DNA from: Planctomycetota bacterium | GTDB lineage: Bacteria; Planctomycetota; UBA8742; UBA2392 | Assembly (NCBI GenBank): GCA_020425695.1 | Contig: JAGQRE010000009.1 | Span: 1-56,156, forward strand | DNA: 56,156 nucleotides | Direction of reading: 5' to 3' | Shown: piece by piece, positions 24,173-32,399 of the stretch | Layout of the letters: every line of letters begins with the position of its first letter | Position numbering within the stretch: position 1 is the stretch's first letter | Position numbers and translations under genes: made by a program | The notes under the pieces: model-generated | What the model saw: only the letters and a program-made list of their open reading frames with translations | Databases searched by the model: none | Told to the model about the DNA's origin: nothing

Positions 24173-26575
24173 ATGGCTCAAACCCGCCCGTTCGTGTGTG
24201 CCTTCGCCTGCCTGCTGATGTTTGCAGCCGCACTGGAAGCCCAGCAAGCGCCCACCGCCAACGAAATGGCTTTCATCTATGAGCTGAACCGCGCACGCCA
24301 GAACCCCCAGCGCTACGACACCGAGAATTCGCTGGGCGGTCTGCTGAATGGCGTCGCGGCGCAACCGCCGCTGGCCTTGAACGAGAATCTTGTTCAGTCG
24401 GCGCGCTTTCACTCAACCGAGATGGCGACAGCCGGTTACTTCGCACACCAAAGCGCGGTCACCGGCGATCACCCCAACAAGATGGCGCGGGATGCCGGCT
24501 ATCCGCTGTACACAGGCTGGACGGACAACGCGAACTACATCGAATCGCTGGCGGCCAATGGCGGCAGCTTCTCTGGCGTGACCTACTCGCCGACTGATGC
24601 CCTGCGCAATTTGATCATCGATGCGGGCGTTACCCCGCCCGGCCACCGCATCCACCTGCTGGCCATGGACGCGTTCAACCAGGATTTCCGCGAAGTTGGC
24701 ACCGGCTACGCCCAAGGCGCGCACTGGTCGAACAGTTCACCGTGGTCTGCCGCTTACTGGGCGATTCATACGGGTCGCCGCGACACGGACCCGATCCGCA
24801 TGTTCGGCGTGGTTTACGACGACGCCAACGGCAACGGACGTTACGACTCCGGTGAGGGCTTGGGCGGCGTGACAGTCAACGCCACGGGGCCGTCAACGCA
24901 GAATACGACTACCAATGCACAAGGCGCGTACGTACTGGTCGTGACGTCCGGCAGCTGGACCGTCACCTGCAGCGGCGGCTCTTTTCAGGGTACGTCCAAC
25001 GCGACCGTCAGCATCGGTAGCGACAACGTGGAAGTTGATTTCGCGTCAGGGCGCCCGGCCGGCGAGCGCGACTTCGAGTTCCAGAGCGTCGGCGGTGGGC
25101 CTGTCCTGACAACCGCGCCCGGTACGTTGACCTTCAACAGCCCGACAGCGGCCACGCCATCCACGTCGGATTCGTTCACCATTTCCGGCGTGCGCCTCGT
25201 CGGCGATGTCACCGTCACCGCGCCGTCCGAGTTCCAGGTCTCAACGCAGTCGGGCACCGGTTTTGGCAATAGCGTAACGCTGACACCCGGCGGCGCTACA
25301 TTGGCGACGACGACGGTGTACGTACGCTTCAACCCCAGTGGCGCGAGCGGTGCCAACGGTGACGTCACCTGCACCGCAGATGGCGCGATCTCGAAACTCA
25401 TAAACGTCACCGGCACGGTCAGCACCAACCCGGCCGTGTTTGCCTCACCTGCCACGCTGGCGCTGGTTGCGGATCGCATCGGCGTGTCGTCGAACGTTCT
25501 CAGTTACACGTTGTCGGGATACAACCTGACAGCGAGCATCGCGATCTCGGCGCCGGGCGATTTCGAAGTCAGCCTCAGCAGCACCAGCGGCTTCAGTGGC
25601 GGCTTCAGCATTGCACCGTCGAGCGGCACCGTAAGCCCGACGACGATCTACGTTCGCTATATGCCGGGCTCGCTAGGTGATTCAGGCAACATCACCAACG
25701 TTGCCGGCGCGGCCTCGGACGACGTCGCCGTAACCGGCACGGTCACCAACGCGCCGCAGATCTCTGTCAGCACCAGCACGTTGACCTTCGTATCGGCCAG
25801 CAGCGGCGTGCCGTCGACCGAGCAGACACTCAACGTCTCAGGCCAGTACCTCGCGGGCGATATTGTGGTAACAGCGCCAGCTGGCTTTGAGCTGACAACA
25901 ACCAGTGGCAGCGCGTACACGGCGAGTGTGAATCTCACGCCCGCAGCCGGTATTGTCACGTCAACACCGGTCTACGTGCGCTATCTGGGAAGCACACCCA
26001 GCAGCGGCAACCTTACATGCACAAGCACACAGGCGACCACGCAGCAAGTCGCGCTGACAGGCTCGATTGCACCGCCGCCGAACATCACGCTCGGCACGGG
26101 CGGGCTGACACTGAACAGCACGGCGATCGGCGTAACTTCGCCGGTTTCAAGCTACACGGTCTCGGGTACCAACCTGGTCGGCAACGTGTCGTTGACTTGT
26201 GGCAGCGGGTTTGAAATTTCGACCAGCGCGAGTTCCGGCTTCGGCACTTCGCTGTCGCTGACACCGGCCGCAGGAACACTGACGGCGACGACCATCTACG
26301 TGCGTTACACGCCGACGGTTGCAACGCAGGTCATCGCAGACATCACGCATTCCAGCCCGGCCGCGACATCCAAGCTGCTGCCGGTGTGGGGCAACGTCGT
26401 GGCCCCGGGCAGCGGCTCGTCGGGCTCAGGCAGTGATTCCGGCGGTGGTTGTGTAAGCACAGGCACCGGCACACCCGGACTTCCCTGGTTGCTGTTACTC
26501 GCGTTGGCTGTGCCGGTTCTTTGCAGCCTGCGCCTCAAACTAGTTCGTTGTTCTGCGCCGCCGCGTAAGCCATAG
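24173..26575 (+). CDS. Secreted CAP-domain surface protein with repeat array and C-terminal Cys sorting tail
   Basis: The start is the ATG at 24173 with GAGGA upstream. Of 800 residues, the N-terminus is a signal peptide. Residues ~30-200 form a CAP (SCP/PR-1) domain (LNRARQNP, SARFHSTEMATAGYFAHQS, YIESLA, TPPGHRIHLL) with the usual His and Glu positions. Next is an SdrD-B-like domain (VVYDDANGNGRYDSGEGLGGV), then four ~97-residue repeats with GDVTVTAPSEFQVS- and TTVYVRFNPS-type phrases. The tail is Gly/Ser-rich, then Cys, a hydrophobic helix and basic residues. The last 36 bases overlap the 3' end of the convergent gene. It is an exported, probably envelope-processed protein; its activity is unknown. 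Confidence 0.87.
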   Translation: MAQTRPFVCAFACLLMFAAALEAQQAPTANEMAFIYELNRARQNPQRYDTENSLGGLLNGVAAQPPLALNENLVQSARFHSTEMATAGYFAHQSAVTGDHPNKMARDAGYPLYTGWTDNANYIESLAANGGSFSGVTYSPTDALRNLIIDAGVTPPGHRIHLLAMDAFNQDFREVGTGYAQGAHWSNSSPWSAAYWAIHTGRRDTDPIRMFGVVYDDANGNGRYDSGEGLGGVTVNATGPSTQNTTTNAQGAYVLVVTSGSWTVTCSGGSFQGTSNATVSIGSDNVEVDFASGRPAGERDFEFQSVGGGPVLTTAPGTLTFNSPTAATPSTSDSFTISGVRLVGDVTVTAPSEFQVSTQSGTGFGNSVTLTPGGATLATTTVYVRFNPSGASGANGDVTCTADGAISKLINVTGTVSTNPAVFASPATLALVADRIGVSSNVLSYTLSGYNLTASIAISAPGDFEVSLSSTSGFSGGFSIAPSSGTVSPTTIYVRYMPGSLGDSGNITNVAGAASDDVAVTGTVTNAPQISVSTSTLTFVSASSGVPSTEQTLNVSGQYLAGDIVVTAPAGFELTTTSGSAYTASVNLTPAAGIVTSTPVYVRYLGSTPSSGNLTCTSTQATTQQVALTGSIAPPPNITLGTGGLTLNSTAIGVTSPVSSYTVSGTNLVGNVSLTCGSGFEISTSASSGFGTSLSLTPAAGTLTATTIYVRYTPTVATQVIADITHSSPAATSKLLPVWGNVVAPGSGSSGSGSDSGGGCVSTGTGTPGLPWLLLLALAVPVLCSLRLKLVRCSAPPRKP

Positions 26576-28513
26576 CAGCAGCAGGCCGATCAACGCGGTG
26601 GCATACCAACCGGTGCCGTTCTGCGCGGCGCAGCCGGATGATCCGCCGCCACCGCCGTTGACGCCGACGACTACAGCGACCTCCAGCGGTTGGTCGCTTG
26701 AAGCGCCGATCGAATCCTCGACGCGTACATTGATCTGGAAAGTTCCGGACTCTGTCGGGGTTCCGGAAAGCGTCCCGGCGGCGTCCAGTGACAGCCCGGC
26801 CGGCAGCGTCCCGGAAATCAACTGGAAGGCATACGGGCCGACTCCGCCGCTGACAGGTAGCGAGTACGGACCGTAGTCATCGCCTTGGCGCGCCACGGGG
26901 GTGTGCGAGACGGTGATCGCGGGGATGTCATACGTCGTTGCCACGCCCGCAAGATTGACCTCGAAGACGGTCCCGCCGCTGTGCTGAATCAGTACTTTTG
27001 CGGTCTTCGCGCCGACAGTGTTCGCGTTGAACTGCACAGTCAACATCTGCTGCGTTCCCGACGCGATGCTCGTGAACGTGTTGCCCTGAAGCGCGAATTC
27101 ACCGGGCTGTGCGCCACCCAGGCTGATGCTGCTGATCAACAGCGTGCCCGTACCGACGTTGCCGACCGTCAAGCTGAAGTCGGTGGGCATGCTGGCCATG
27201 TCCACCTGCCCGAAGTCGCGGTCGCCTGTCGGTGCGGCGTTGCTGGCGAAAGCGCCGGTACTGTCGCTGACTTCGATGATAGGGTTCGATGTCACGGTTC
27301 CGGCTAGTTGAAATGAGAAGGGGCCGCTGAGTGTGGGGTCATCATGGGGGATATACACCCACGCAGCGTTTGTGCCCATGGCCGCGCCCGTACCCAGCCG
27401 AACTCCGAGCGTGGTTGAGCTGCCCTGCGGCACCGTCAGGCTGAAGTTCGATGTATCGATTTCAAAGGCGGAAGCGCCGGCGCCGGCGAACGGAGCTGTC
27501 ACCGTGGGGTATGACAACTCGAGGTTGCCGACGCCGGTGTTGCTGATCGTGATGGTGCGCCAGGGCGTCGCGAGGCTCGAGATATCGACGCTGCCGAAGT
27601 CACGGTCGCCCGCCGCCGTATCGCCCGAAGTAATCGCGCCCGTCGAATCACTGACTTCGATGCGCGGGTCAGTGATGACGTCGATAACGAACTCGACCAC
27701 AGTGGCAAAGTACTGATAAACCCAAGTGCTGCCCGATGCGTATTGGTTGATCCCCCAGCCGACCACGCGCACGGTGTGGCTGCCCGTGCTGGTGAAAGTT
27801 CCGGAGGGCGCGCCGCTGGGTACGGTCAAAGTCTGCGTGCCATAGCCGGAGAATTCCGATTCGTCGATACCGGTGCCCTGGGTCTGCGTGATCGTCGTGG
27901 CCAGCCCAACACACTGGTAGTTTGCGTTGGTGCCTGTAATCGCCAGCCCTACAGAGTCCAACGTCGAGCCAACGAGGACCGTGAGCGGCGAGTTGATTGC
28001 CTGTCCGTTCACTGTCGGCGTGACGCCGATGTGTGATTTCGACGGGTTGCCGACAACAAGGATAATCACGTAGTCGGTGATCTGGCCGTTGACCAGCGTG
28101 GTGAAACGCAACATGTACATGGTGTCGTTGGCGAGCGTCCCCGACGTCGGCGTCAGCGTAATGGGCAGCGCGACATAGTTGCCCTCCTGCCATTCGGTGG
28201 CGACCCTGCCGCTGATGGCTGGATACACTTCCACCGCACCCAAGACGCCTGACGTCCCGGTCGGGCCCGTCAGGGTAACCGTAAGACCGAGCCCGGCGAC
28301 GCTGGTCCCGTTGGGCACGGCCATGACAACGCCATCCAGCGTCAGGTAAGTGCTTGATTGACCCTGGAAGTAGGTCATGGCGGGGCCTTGATAGATCGCC
28401 TCGACGTTCGGATTGGACGACGAAACCTGTAGCGGCCCCAGCGTTGTCTGGGCGTACGCCGTGCCGGCAAGAACGAGTGAAAGCGCGAGAAGCAACAGCG
28501 GGCGATAGTTCAT
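26540..28513 (-). CDS. Secreted choice-of-anchor/Ig surface protein with C-terminal Cys sorting tail
   Basis: The start is the ATG at 28513 with AGGAGGG six bases upstream; the open frame continues to 29029 only as an artefact over the divergent gene. Of 657 residues, the first ~20 are a signal peptide ending AYA-QT. The N-terminal ~300 residues are beta-rich and not recognised. Two choice-of-anchor-D (ASH/Hydin-like) domains follow, each opening IEVSDSTGA and containing GDRDFGxVD. Then comes one He_PIG Ig domain (LPAGLSLDAAGTLSGTP). The tail is GGGGGSSGC, a short linker, a hydrophobic helix and RRRR. It is divergent from an HTH/helical-repeat regulator 113 bp away, the same layout as at 44.7-49.1 kb. 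Confidence 0.87.
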   Translation of the reverse strand: MNYRPLLLLALSLVLAGTAYAQTTLGPLQVSSSNPNVEAIYQGPAMTYFQGQSSTYLTLDGVVMAVPNGTSVAGLGLTVTLTGPTGTSGVLGAVEVYPAISGRVATEWQEGNYVALPITLTPTSGTLANDTMYMLRFTTLVNGQITDYVIILVVGNPSKSHIGVTPTVNGQAINSPLTVLVGSTLDSVGLAITGTNANYQCVGLATTITQTQGTGIDESEFSGYGTQTLTVPSGAPSGTFTSTGSHTVRVVGWGINQYASGSTWVYQYFATVVEFVIDVITDPRIEVSDSTGAITSGDTAAGDRDFGSVDISSLATPWRTITISNTGVGNLELSYPTVTAPFAGAGASAFEIDTSNFSLTVPQGSSTTLGVRLGTGAAMGTNAAWVYIPHDDPTLSGPFSFQLAGTVTSNPIIEVSDSTGAFASNAAPTGDRDFGQVDMASMPTDFSLTVGNVGTGTLLISSISLGGAQPGEFALQGNTFTSIASGTQQMLTVQFNANTVGAKTAKVLIQHSGGTVFEVNLAGVATTYDIPAITVSHTPVARQGDDYGPYSLPVSGGVGPYAFQLISGTLPAGLSLDAAGTLSGTPTESGTFQINVRVEDSIGASSDQPLEVAVVVGVNGGGGGSSGCAAQNGTGWYATALIGLLLLWLTRRRRTTN

Positions 28514-28626
28514 GGGAACCCTCCTTGGCGTGAAGTCCGAGGCATCAAGTATGCCGATATCAGGAGGATTGTTTCCAATGCCGTGCGCACCTAACCTATC
28601 GAAAGTGAGAAGGGAGGCGCGCCGCC

Positions 28627-30171
28627 ATGCAGAATCGAGAGAGCCGAAACACTTCGCCGGAAGCCTTGCAGGCACGCCTGCAGGTAGTCGCCGAGCGCCA
28701 CAGCCTGTCCGAGATATCGCGTCGGACCGGCGCGCCGCTGGCCAGCGTTTCGCGCTATTTTCGCGGCACACGTGTGCCCGCCGATTTCTGCGGTGCGCTC
28801 GGCGTTCACTTCGGCGTGAACCCGTCATGGCTGCTGACCGGCGAGGGGACGCCGTGGATCTCGGACATCCCCGAGCGTACGTCCGCCATGGCCGGCGACC
28901 TGCTTGAATTGGTCGAGGCCATGAATGCCGTGAACCACATGCGCCTCGGCGCACTGACCGGCAAACATCACCTGCGCGTGCTGCGCGAGCTAAATGAAGC
29001 GCTGAAACGCTTTGAGGAACTCCGGGCACGCCTGAACGACCATGCCCGCCCCGTGCTGACGCGCCTGCTGTCAGATATGGAGACCGCCGTACGTCGTATG
29101 GACGTTGATCGCGCAGGCGACCTCTACACGGCCATCCAGCAGGTACGCAGGTTCTGTGACGACCGCGAACTCGAATACAAGCTGGAGCGATTGAGCGCGA
29201 CCTTTGAGCTCATGCGTCACGACCCATCCGAGTCACTGCGGCACCAGCAGCGTGTGTTCGGGCTGGTGCTGATCGAGGGACGCCTGGATTCAAACGCCGC
29301 GCTGGAGGAGACCATCCGTCTTGCCATGCTGTTGTCGGAAACCGGGCGCGAGCAAGACGCGGTGGCGCTGTGCAAAGCCGCGGTTGAACTGATTGGAGAC
29401 CGCGGCAGCGAGTGGCAAAGCTTCCCGTTTCTGAAATTCCTGACCGGGCAGCTGATGGCAAACAACCTGCAACTGTACGCAGGCATTGAGTTGATGCAGC
29501 GCTGGCTGCCGCGGGTGAAGGGCGACGTCCGGATCCGGGCGGCGCGGCACGTGCTGGCGTTCGCGCTGTTGTACGCCGGGCTGGTTGAGCCCGACGAGGC
29601 CTTTGACGTCGGCGGCGACAACGAAGTAAAGGCGCTGAACCTGCTGTACTACGCGATCTTTCGCGAAGACCGCGATTACCTGCTGCGGGCGTTGCGCTAT
29701 TTCGAATCCCGAAAGCGCGCACGCAAAGACCTTGAGCCTATGGGCTACGTCGCTGAATACGCGCACGTACTGGCCGCCGCCATGGACAAGCCGGCAAAAG
29801 CACACGAGCAGAAATTCAAGCAACTGAAAATCGCGTGCAAGGACGACAAGCGTGTATCCACCGAGCACGAGCTACTGGTGTTCGAGACGCAACTGCTACG
29901 CAAGCTCAAGCGTTTGCCGGCGGCGCGCAAGTCAATGCACGCGGCGCAGCAACTCATCGCCAACCCGCGCAAACCCAGTCGCACGCTGCTGGTGGCGCGC
30001 GCGATACACAATCGCAACGCGCTTGAACTTGATAAGGGTGAACTGCGAAAGTCGGCGGAGCGATTCTTTGAAGCCCACCGCGAGGCTGGCTACCGGGCGT
30101 TTAACCCAGAGTCTGAAGCTTCGCCCAGTCGAGCTCAAGCAGGCTCGCGATCTCGAGGTCGGCGTGCTTGA
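28627..30171 (+). CDS. HTH/helical-repeat regulator, paralogue 1
   Basis: The 514-residue protein has an N-terminal HTH (residues ~15-72: LSEISRRTGAPLASVSRYFRGTRVP, then NPSWLLTGEGTPW, as in XRE/CI-type regulators). A long all-helical, TPR-like body follows. Residues ~95-175 (LLELVEAMNAVNHMRLGAL...RMDVDRAGDL) are closely matched by the regulator at 47631. GGGAGG lies about ten bases upstream of the start. It probably controls the divergent surface-protein gene, by gene context. Its ligand is unknown; the repeat body may sense a peptide or protein. The last 71 bases overlap the convergent HAD gene. Confidence 0.75.
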   Translation: MQNRESRNTSPEALQARLQVVAERHSLSEISRRTGAPLASVSRYFRGTRVPADFCGALGVHFGVNPSWLLTGEGTPWISDIPERTSAMAGDLLELVEAMNAVNHMRLGALTGKHHLRVLRELNEALKRFEELRARLNDHARPVLTRLLSDMETAVRRMDVDRAGDLYTAIQQVRRFCDDRELEYKLERLSATFELMRHDPSESLRHQQRVFGLVLIEGRLDSNAALEETIRLAMLLSETGREQDAVALCKAAVELIGDRGSEWQSFPFLKFLTGQLMANNLQLYAGIELMQRWLPRVKGDVRIRAARHVLAFALLYAGLVEPDEAFDVGGDNEVKALNLLYYAIFREDRDYLLRALRYFESRKRARKDLEPMGYVAEYAHVLAAAMDKPAKAHEQKFKQLKIACKDDKRVSTEHELLVFETQLLRKLKRLPAARKSMHAAQQLIANPRKPSRTLLVARAIHNRNALELDKGELRKSAERFFEAHREAGYRAFNPESEASPSRAQAGSRSRGRRA

Positions 30172-30751
30172 TGTCGTACTTGCCTTTGTTGCCTTCGTGA
30201 ATCCCGACAACTTTCATGCCCGCGGCCTTGGCGGCAGTCACGCCGGCCGGGCTGTCCTCAAGCACAAGGCAGCTTGACGGGTCAACACCAAGCTTGTCGG
30301 CCGCCAGCAGAAACGGCTCCGGGTCAGGCTTGCCTTTGCCGTACAGGTCACACGCGACGACATGCTTGAAGTGCGCCGCGACATCCAGCGCTTGCAACAC
30401 TGCCACGGCCTGTGCGTTGGTGCTGCCGGTAACGATGGCCTGCGGCGCCTGCGCGGCGAACTCGCGGATTCTCTCAATCGCGCCCGGCAGCGGCGGCACG
30501 TCGGCCAGCATCGGTATGTAGTCGCGGTCGAAGGCAAGCCGGATGGCCTGCACGTGCTGCTCGGTCAGCGAGTACTTGACGACCATGTGGCGGTAGAAGT
30601 CGAACTCGCTTTGGCCAAGTAGCGACTCGAACAATGCCTCGGGCAAATCGATCTGCACAGCGTCACGAAACGCCTGCTGCATAACGGTCCACACGACGCG
30701 TTCCGTGTCGACGATCGTCCCGTCCATATCCCAGAGGATTGCTTTGAACAT
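30101..30751 (-). CDS. HAD-family hydrolase, beta-phosphoglucomutase-like
   Basis: The start is the ATG at 30751 (MFKAILWDMDGTIVDT), since the upstream extension runs through repeat DNA. The 216-residue protein has HAD motif I DMDGT, motif II IVTGSTN, motif III Lys in KGKPDPEPF and motif IV VLEDSPAG. The helical cap between motifs I and II places it in the beta-PGM/phosphatase subfamily. It is a cytoplasmic phosphatase or mutase acting on a small phosphorylated metabolite. It shares 71 bp at its 3' end with the convergent regulator gene. Confidence 0.85.
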   Translation of the reverse strand: MFKAILWDMDGTIVDTERVVWTVMQQAFRDAVQIDLPEALFESLLGQSEFDFYRHMVVKYSLTEQHVQAIRLAFDRDYIPMLADVPPLPGAIERIREFAAQAPQAIVTGSTNAQAVAVLQALDVAAHFKHVVACDLYGKGKPDPEPFLLAADKLGVDPSSCLVLEDSPAGVTAAKAAGMKVVGIHEGNKGKYDIKHADLEIASLLELDWAKLQTLG

Positions 30752-30754
30752 AGG

Positions 30755-30828
30755 TTGGGGCCTGGGGCTTTGGGGTTTGGGCTTGGCTTGGGAATTTCCC
30801 GAGATCCAAAATCCCAAGCCCCATGCCC
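30755..30828. repeat. G-rich/C-rich dispersed element, copy 2
   Basis: A G-rich arm (30755-30792, runs of GGG and GGGG) and a C-rich arm ending CCCAAGCCCCATGCCC (to 30828) flank a small hairpin in which CTTGGGA (30787-30793) pairs with TCCCAAG (30812-30818). It resembles the element at 15030-15150. It fills the gap between the HAD gene and pepP. Confidence 0.65.
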
Positions 30829-30833
30829 GCTGC

Positions 30834-32228
30834 TTACGCCTTCGCCATGGCCTCTGACATCAGTGCTTCGATATCTTCGACCGTCTTCACGGCGTCCTTG
30901 GTCAGTACGTCCGGGTCGCCCTTGGTTACCAGCACGTCGTCCTCGATGCGCACGCCGATGCCGCGGTATTTCTCCGGTACGTCGTCGCGGTCGGCCGCGA
31001 TGTAGATGCCGGGCTCAACCGTCAGTACACAGCCGGCGCGCAGGGGCAGCCACTCTTCGCCCTGCTTGTAGTTGCCGACGTCATGCACATCCATGCCGAG
31101 CCAGTGGCTGGTGTTGTGCATGTAGAACTCGCGGTATGTGCGCGGCGCCTTGTCTTTCTTGCTGTCGATCTGCTTGTTCTTGACTGCTTCATCCCACTTG
31201 GCCTGCGCTTCGATGATCTCTGCGGGCGTGCCTTCAAGCAGCCCCATCGCGACCAGCCCTTCAGTCAGGACTTCAACGCTGGCGTTGTGAACTTCGCGGA
31301 AGCTGACGCCCTCGCGGCACTTCGCGATGGAAGCAAGCTGCGCCTTCAGCACCCAGTTGTAGACCTCGGCCTGTGCTTCCGTGAACTTGCCGTTGACAGG
31401 CCACGTGCGTGTGACGTCGCCGCTGTACATGCCGTACTCGGCCCCGGCGTCTACGAGCAGCAGGTCGCCGTCGTTCAGCACCATGTTGTTTTCGTGGTAG
31501 TGCAGAATGTTTGCGTTGTCACCGCCTGCCACGATGCTGCCGTAGCCGTTGCGGTGCGCGCCGCCCTTGCGGAAGACGTACTCAATGTCGGCCTGGACCT
31601 CATACTCAAACATGCCGGGGCGCGTGGCGCGCATGCCGGCGTTGTGGCCCTCGGCCGTGAGTTCGCAGGCGCGGCGCAGATAGCGCAGGTCGTCGTCGTT
31701 CTTGATCAGGCGCATCTCGTGCACGATTTCGCTGGGGTCGTGCATTTCGGTCGGGGCGTTGAAGCCCTGGCGCTTCATGCGGCGTACGGCGTTCAGCCAT
31801 TTGGTCACGCGGGCGTCGAAGCCGGTGTCGTCGCCGATGTGGACGTACAGGCGCTGCACATCGCGCAGGTACTCGGGCACCTTCTCGTCGATTTCTTCCA
31901 GTGTGAATGCCGCGTCAGCGCCGTACTTGCTGACAGCGCCCTCTGGGCCGGCGCGGCGACCGTGCCAGATTTCCATGACCTTGTCGCGCTTGGGCACGAA
32001 CAGCACCAGCGAGTGCGCGCCGTGGCCCTTGATGACCAGCGCCAGCGAGCCGGGCTCTTCAAAGCCCGTCAGGTAGAAGAAGTCGCTGTGCTGGCGATAG
32101 TCGTGGCTGACGTCGCCGTTGCGGATGTATTCCGGTGCGGCCGGGAAGATGGCAACGCCGTCCTGCATACGGTTGATCAGTTCATCGCGGCGTCGCTTGA
32201 AGATGCCGGCATCGAATTCAGCGCTCAT
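30834..32228 (-). CDS. pepP: Xaa-Pro aminopeptidase (aminopeptidase P, M24B)
   Basis: The 464-residue cytoplasmic metallopeptidase releases N-terminal residues linked to proline. The N-terminal domain (DFFYLTGFEEPGSLAL) and C-terminal pita-bread domain are both complete. Metal-ligand motifs are visible: LLLVDAGAEYGMYSGDVTRTWP (two Asp), HNTSHWLGMDVHDVG (His), LTVEPGIYI (Glu) and GIGVRIEDDVLVT (Glu). Length and order match the family. The downstream gene on the same strand is the HAD hydrolase. Confidence 0.95.
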   Translation of the reverse strand: MSAEFDAGIFKRRRDELINRMQDGVAIFPAAPEYIRNGDVSHDYRQHSDFFYLTGFEEPGSLALVIKGHGAHSLVLFVPKRDKVMEIWHGRRAGPEGAVSKYGADAAFTLEEIDEKVPEYLRDVQRLYVHIGDDTGFDARVTKWLNAVRRMKRQGFNAPTEMHDPSEIVHEMRLIKNDDDLRYLRRACELTAEGHNAGMRATRPGMFEYEVQADIEYVFRKGGAHRNGYGSIVAGGDNANILHYHENNMVLNDGDLLLVDAGAEYGMYSGDVTRTWPVNGKFTEAQAEVYNWVLKAQLASIAKCREGVSFREVHNASVEVLTEGLVAMGLLEGTPAEIIEAQAKWDEAVKNKQIDSKKDKAPRTYREFYMHNTSHWLGMDVHDVGNYKQGEEWLPLRAGCVLTVEPGIYIAADRDDVPEKYRGIGVRIEDDVLVTKGDPDVLTKDAVKTVEDIEALMSEAMAKA

Positions 32229-32350
32229 GGTTTTCCTTTACGGTGTATCGCCAGAGGCGATGCCGCCCGGCGGCAAACACGCCCCGGGCGAAGTCCAACG
32301 CACCCTAGCTTAACACCCCCAAGCGCCCCACCAATACCCGGATTAAAGGA

Positions 32351-32376
32351 AAGGAGGCCCGTGATCGGGCCTCCTT
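32351..32376 (-). terminator. Terminator of the first GGNGG lipoprotein gene
   Basis: A perfect 11-bp stem (32351-32361 and 32366-32376) with a 4-nt loop lies just beyond the stop at 32400. Read on the minus strand it is followed by a T-rich run. Confidence 0.75.
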
Positions 32377-32399
32377 CAAGATGCATGTAACCCCACAAA

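Noticed and set aside
31083..32390. 435-codon plus-strand open frame over pepP
   Set aside because: It is antisense to a clearly recognised aminopeptidase P with complete motifs.
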